Source: Clostridia bacterium
GTDB taxonomy: Bacteria > Bacillota > Clostridia > Lachnospirales > Lachnospiraceae
Assembly (NCBI GenBank): GCA_003252135.1
Contig: QKDK01000272.1
Location: forward strand, 1-32,658
Length of the DNA stretch: 32,658 bases
Reading direction: 5' to 3'
Numbering within the stretch: the stretch's first letter is position 1; every line of letters begins with the position of its first letter. The position numbers and the translations under genes were made by a program. The notes under the pieces are model-generated. The model made no database searches. It saw nothing but the letters and a program-made list of their open reading frames with translations, and was not told where the DNA came from. Positions 31,888 to 32,658 of this stretch are shown here, piece after piece.

Positions 31888-31969
31888 TGGATGGGGAAGG
31901 ATTCGAACCTTCGAAAGCGTCGCTAACAGATTTACAGTCTGCCCCCTTTGGCCACTCGGGAACCCATCC
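31888..31969 (-). tRNA. tRNA-Tyr (anticodon GTA)
   Basis: Long variable arm (82 bases in all), acceptor GGATGGG/CCCATCC, anticodon loop CTGTAAA (GTA), T arm GGTTCGAATCC. Discriminator A. Confidence 0.95.
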
Positions 31970-31991
31970 ATATTTAATATTTATTTTTCAA

Positions 31992-32063
31992 AGCCGATGA
32001 TCGGATTCGAACCGATAACCTGCTGATTACAAATCAGCTGCTCTGCCATTGAGCCACATCGGC
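31992..32063 (-). tRNA. tRNA-Thr (anticodon TGT)
   Basis: Acceptor GCCGATG/CATCGGC, anticodon loop TTTGTAA (TGT), T arm GGTTCGAATCC, discriminator T. Confidence 0.95.
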
Positions 32064-32100
32064 ATATAACAGTGGTAAACCTTCAAATCTTTACATCGAA

Positions 32101-32173
32101 TGGGACCTATAGGGCTCGAACCTATGACCCTCTGCTTGTAAGGCAGATGCTCTCCCAGCTGAGCTAAGATCCC
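32101..32173 (-). tRNA. tRNA-Val (anticodon TAC)
   Basis: Acceptor GGGATCT/AGGTCCC, anticodon loop CTTACAA (TAC), T arm GGTTCGAGCCC, discriminator A. Confidence 0.95.
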
Positions 32174-32191
32174 TTGTAAATAATCAATAAA

Positions 32192-32265
32192 CGACCCAGA
32201 TCGGACTCGAACCGACGACCTCCGCCGTGACAGGGCGGCGCTCTAACCAACTGAGCCACTAGGCC
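32192..32265 (-). tRNA. tRNA-Asp (anticodon GTC)
   Basis: Acceptor GGCCTAG/CTGGGTC with G-U pairs, anticodon loop CTGTCAC (GTC), T arm GGTTCGAGTCC, discriminator G. First tRNA after the 23S rRNA gene. Confidence 0.95.
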
Positions 32266-32315
32266 TAATCCTTATTCAATTACACATTATACCATCCATT
32301 TTTAACAAACCATAC

Positions 32316-32658
<343 letters not shown>

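Noticed and set aside
32266-32315. 5S rRNA gene between 23S and tRNA-Asp
   Set aside because: The spacer is only about 50 bases and AT-rich, too short for a 5S gene.

Overview
This window comes from a low-to-moderate GC, Gram-positive, anaerobic Firmicute. The best guess is a spore-forming Clostridia of the Lachnospiraceae type. The clues are strong AGGAGG ribosome binding sites, near-consensus TTGACA/TATAAT promoters, a two-subunit iron-sulfur L-serine dehydratase, an oxygen-sensitive indolepyruvate:ferredoxin oxidoreductase, a PdaA-like (spore cortex) deacetylase, a PucR regulator, a Tad pilus locus, and tRNAs without an encoded CCA. No phage, insertion sequence or CRISPR array is visible. 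Assignments rest on reading motifs by eye, without database searches.

Layout. 1-2698 (minus): start of a Tad/Flp pilus operon (TadZ-like protein, CpaF/TadA ATPase, TadB-like protein cut by the window edge) behind a good promoter. 2914-4760 (plus): YqeY-like protein and a PucR-family regulator, ending at a bidirectional terminator. 4777-14084 (minus): one apparent nine-gene operon, oppB-C-D-F-A (peptide importer), MATE exporter, unknown small protein, sdaAB-sdaAA. It is read from one promoter whose leader contains two terminator-like hairpins. 14165-16817 (plus): a D-2-hydroxyacid dehydrogenase and a HisC-like aminotransferase, each with its own promoter. 16961-23239 (minus): an operon paaK-iorA-iorB-ACT-paaK-ACT for arylpyruvate oxidation. 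23315-25025 (plus): a divergent sodium:solute symporter sharing candidate operator half-sites with the paaK/ior operon. 25070-28165: a lone araD, a HAD phosphatase (minus) and a TIGR01212-type radical SAM protein. 28111-31322 (minus): pdaA-like deacetylase followed by transketolase. 31518-32658 (minus): 3' end of a 23S rRNA gene followed directly by seven tRNAs (Asp, Val, Thr, Tyr, fMet, Phe, Lys) and a strong terminator, with no 5S rRNA in between.

How the parts may work together (inference). The centre of the window reads as an amino-acid fermentation island. Peptides enter through Opp. Serine is deaminated to pyruvate by SdaAB/SdaAA. The aminotransferase could turn aromatic amino acids into arylpyruvates. 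These could be reduced to aryl-lactates by the dehydrogenase, or oxidised by IorAB to arylacetyl-CoA plus reduced ferredoxin, with the PaaK ligases linking arylacetyl-CoA, free arylacetate and ATP/AMP. Two different double-ACT proteins in the same operon suggest sensing of amino acids. The symporter opposite the operon is a candidate carrier for a substrate or product. The most unusual structural features are related purine-rich repeats in three spacers of the ior/paaK operon, the doubled PaaK-ACT pair, the matched dyads at the divergent ior/symporter promoters, and the double-hairpin leader of the opp-sda operon.
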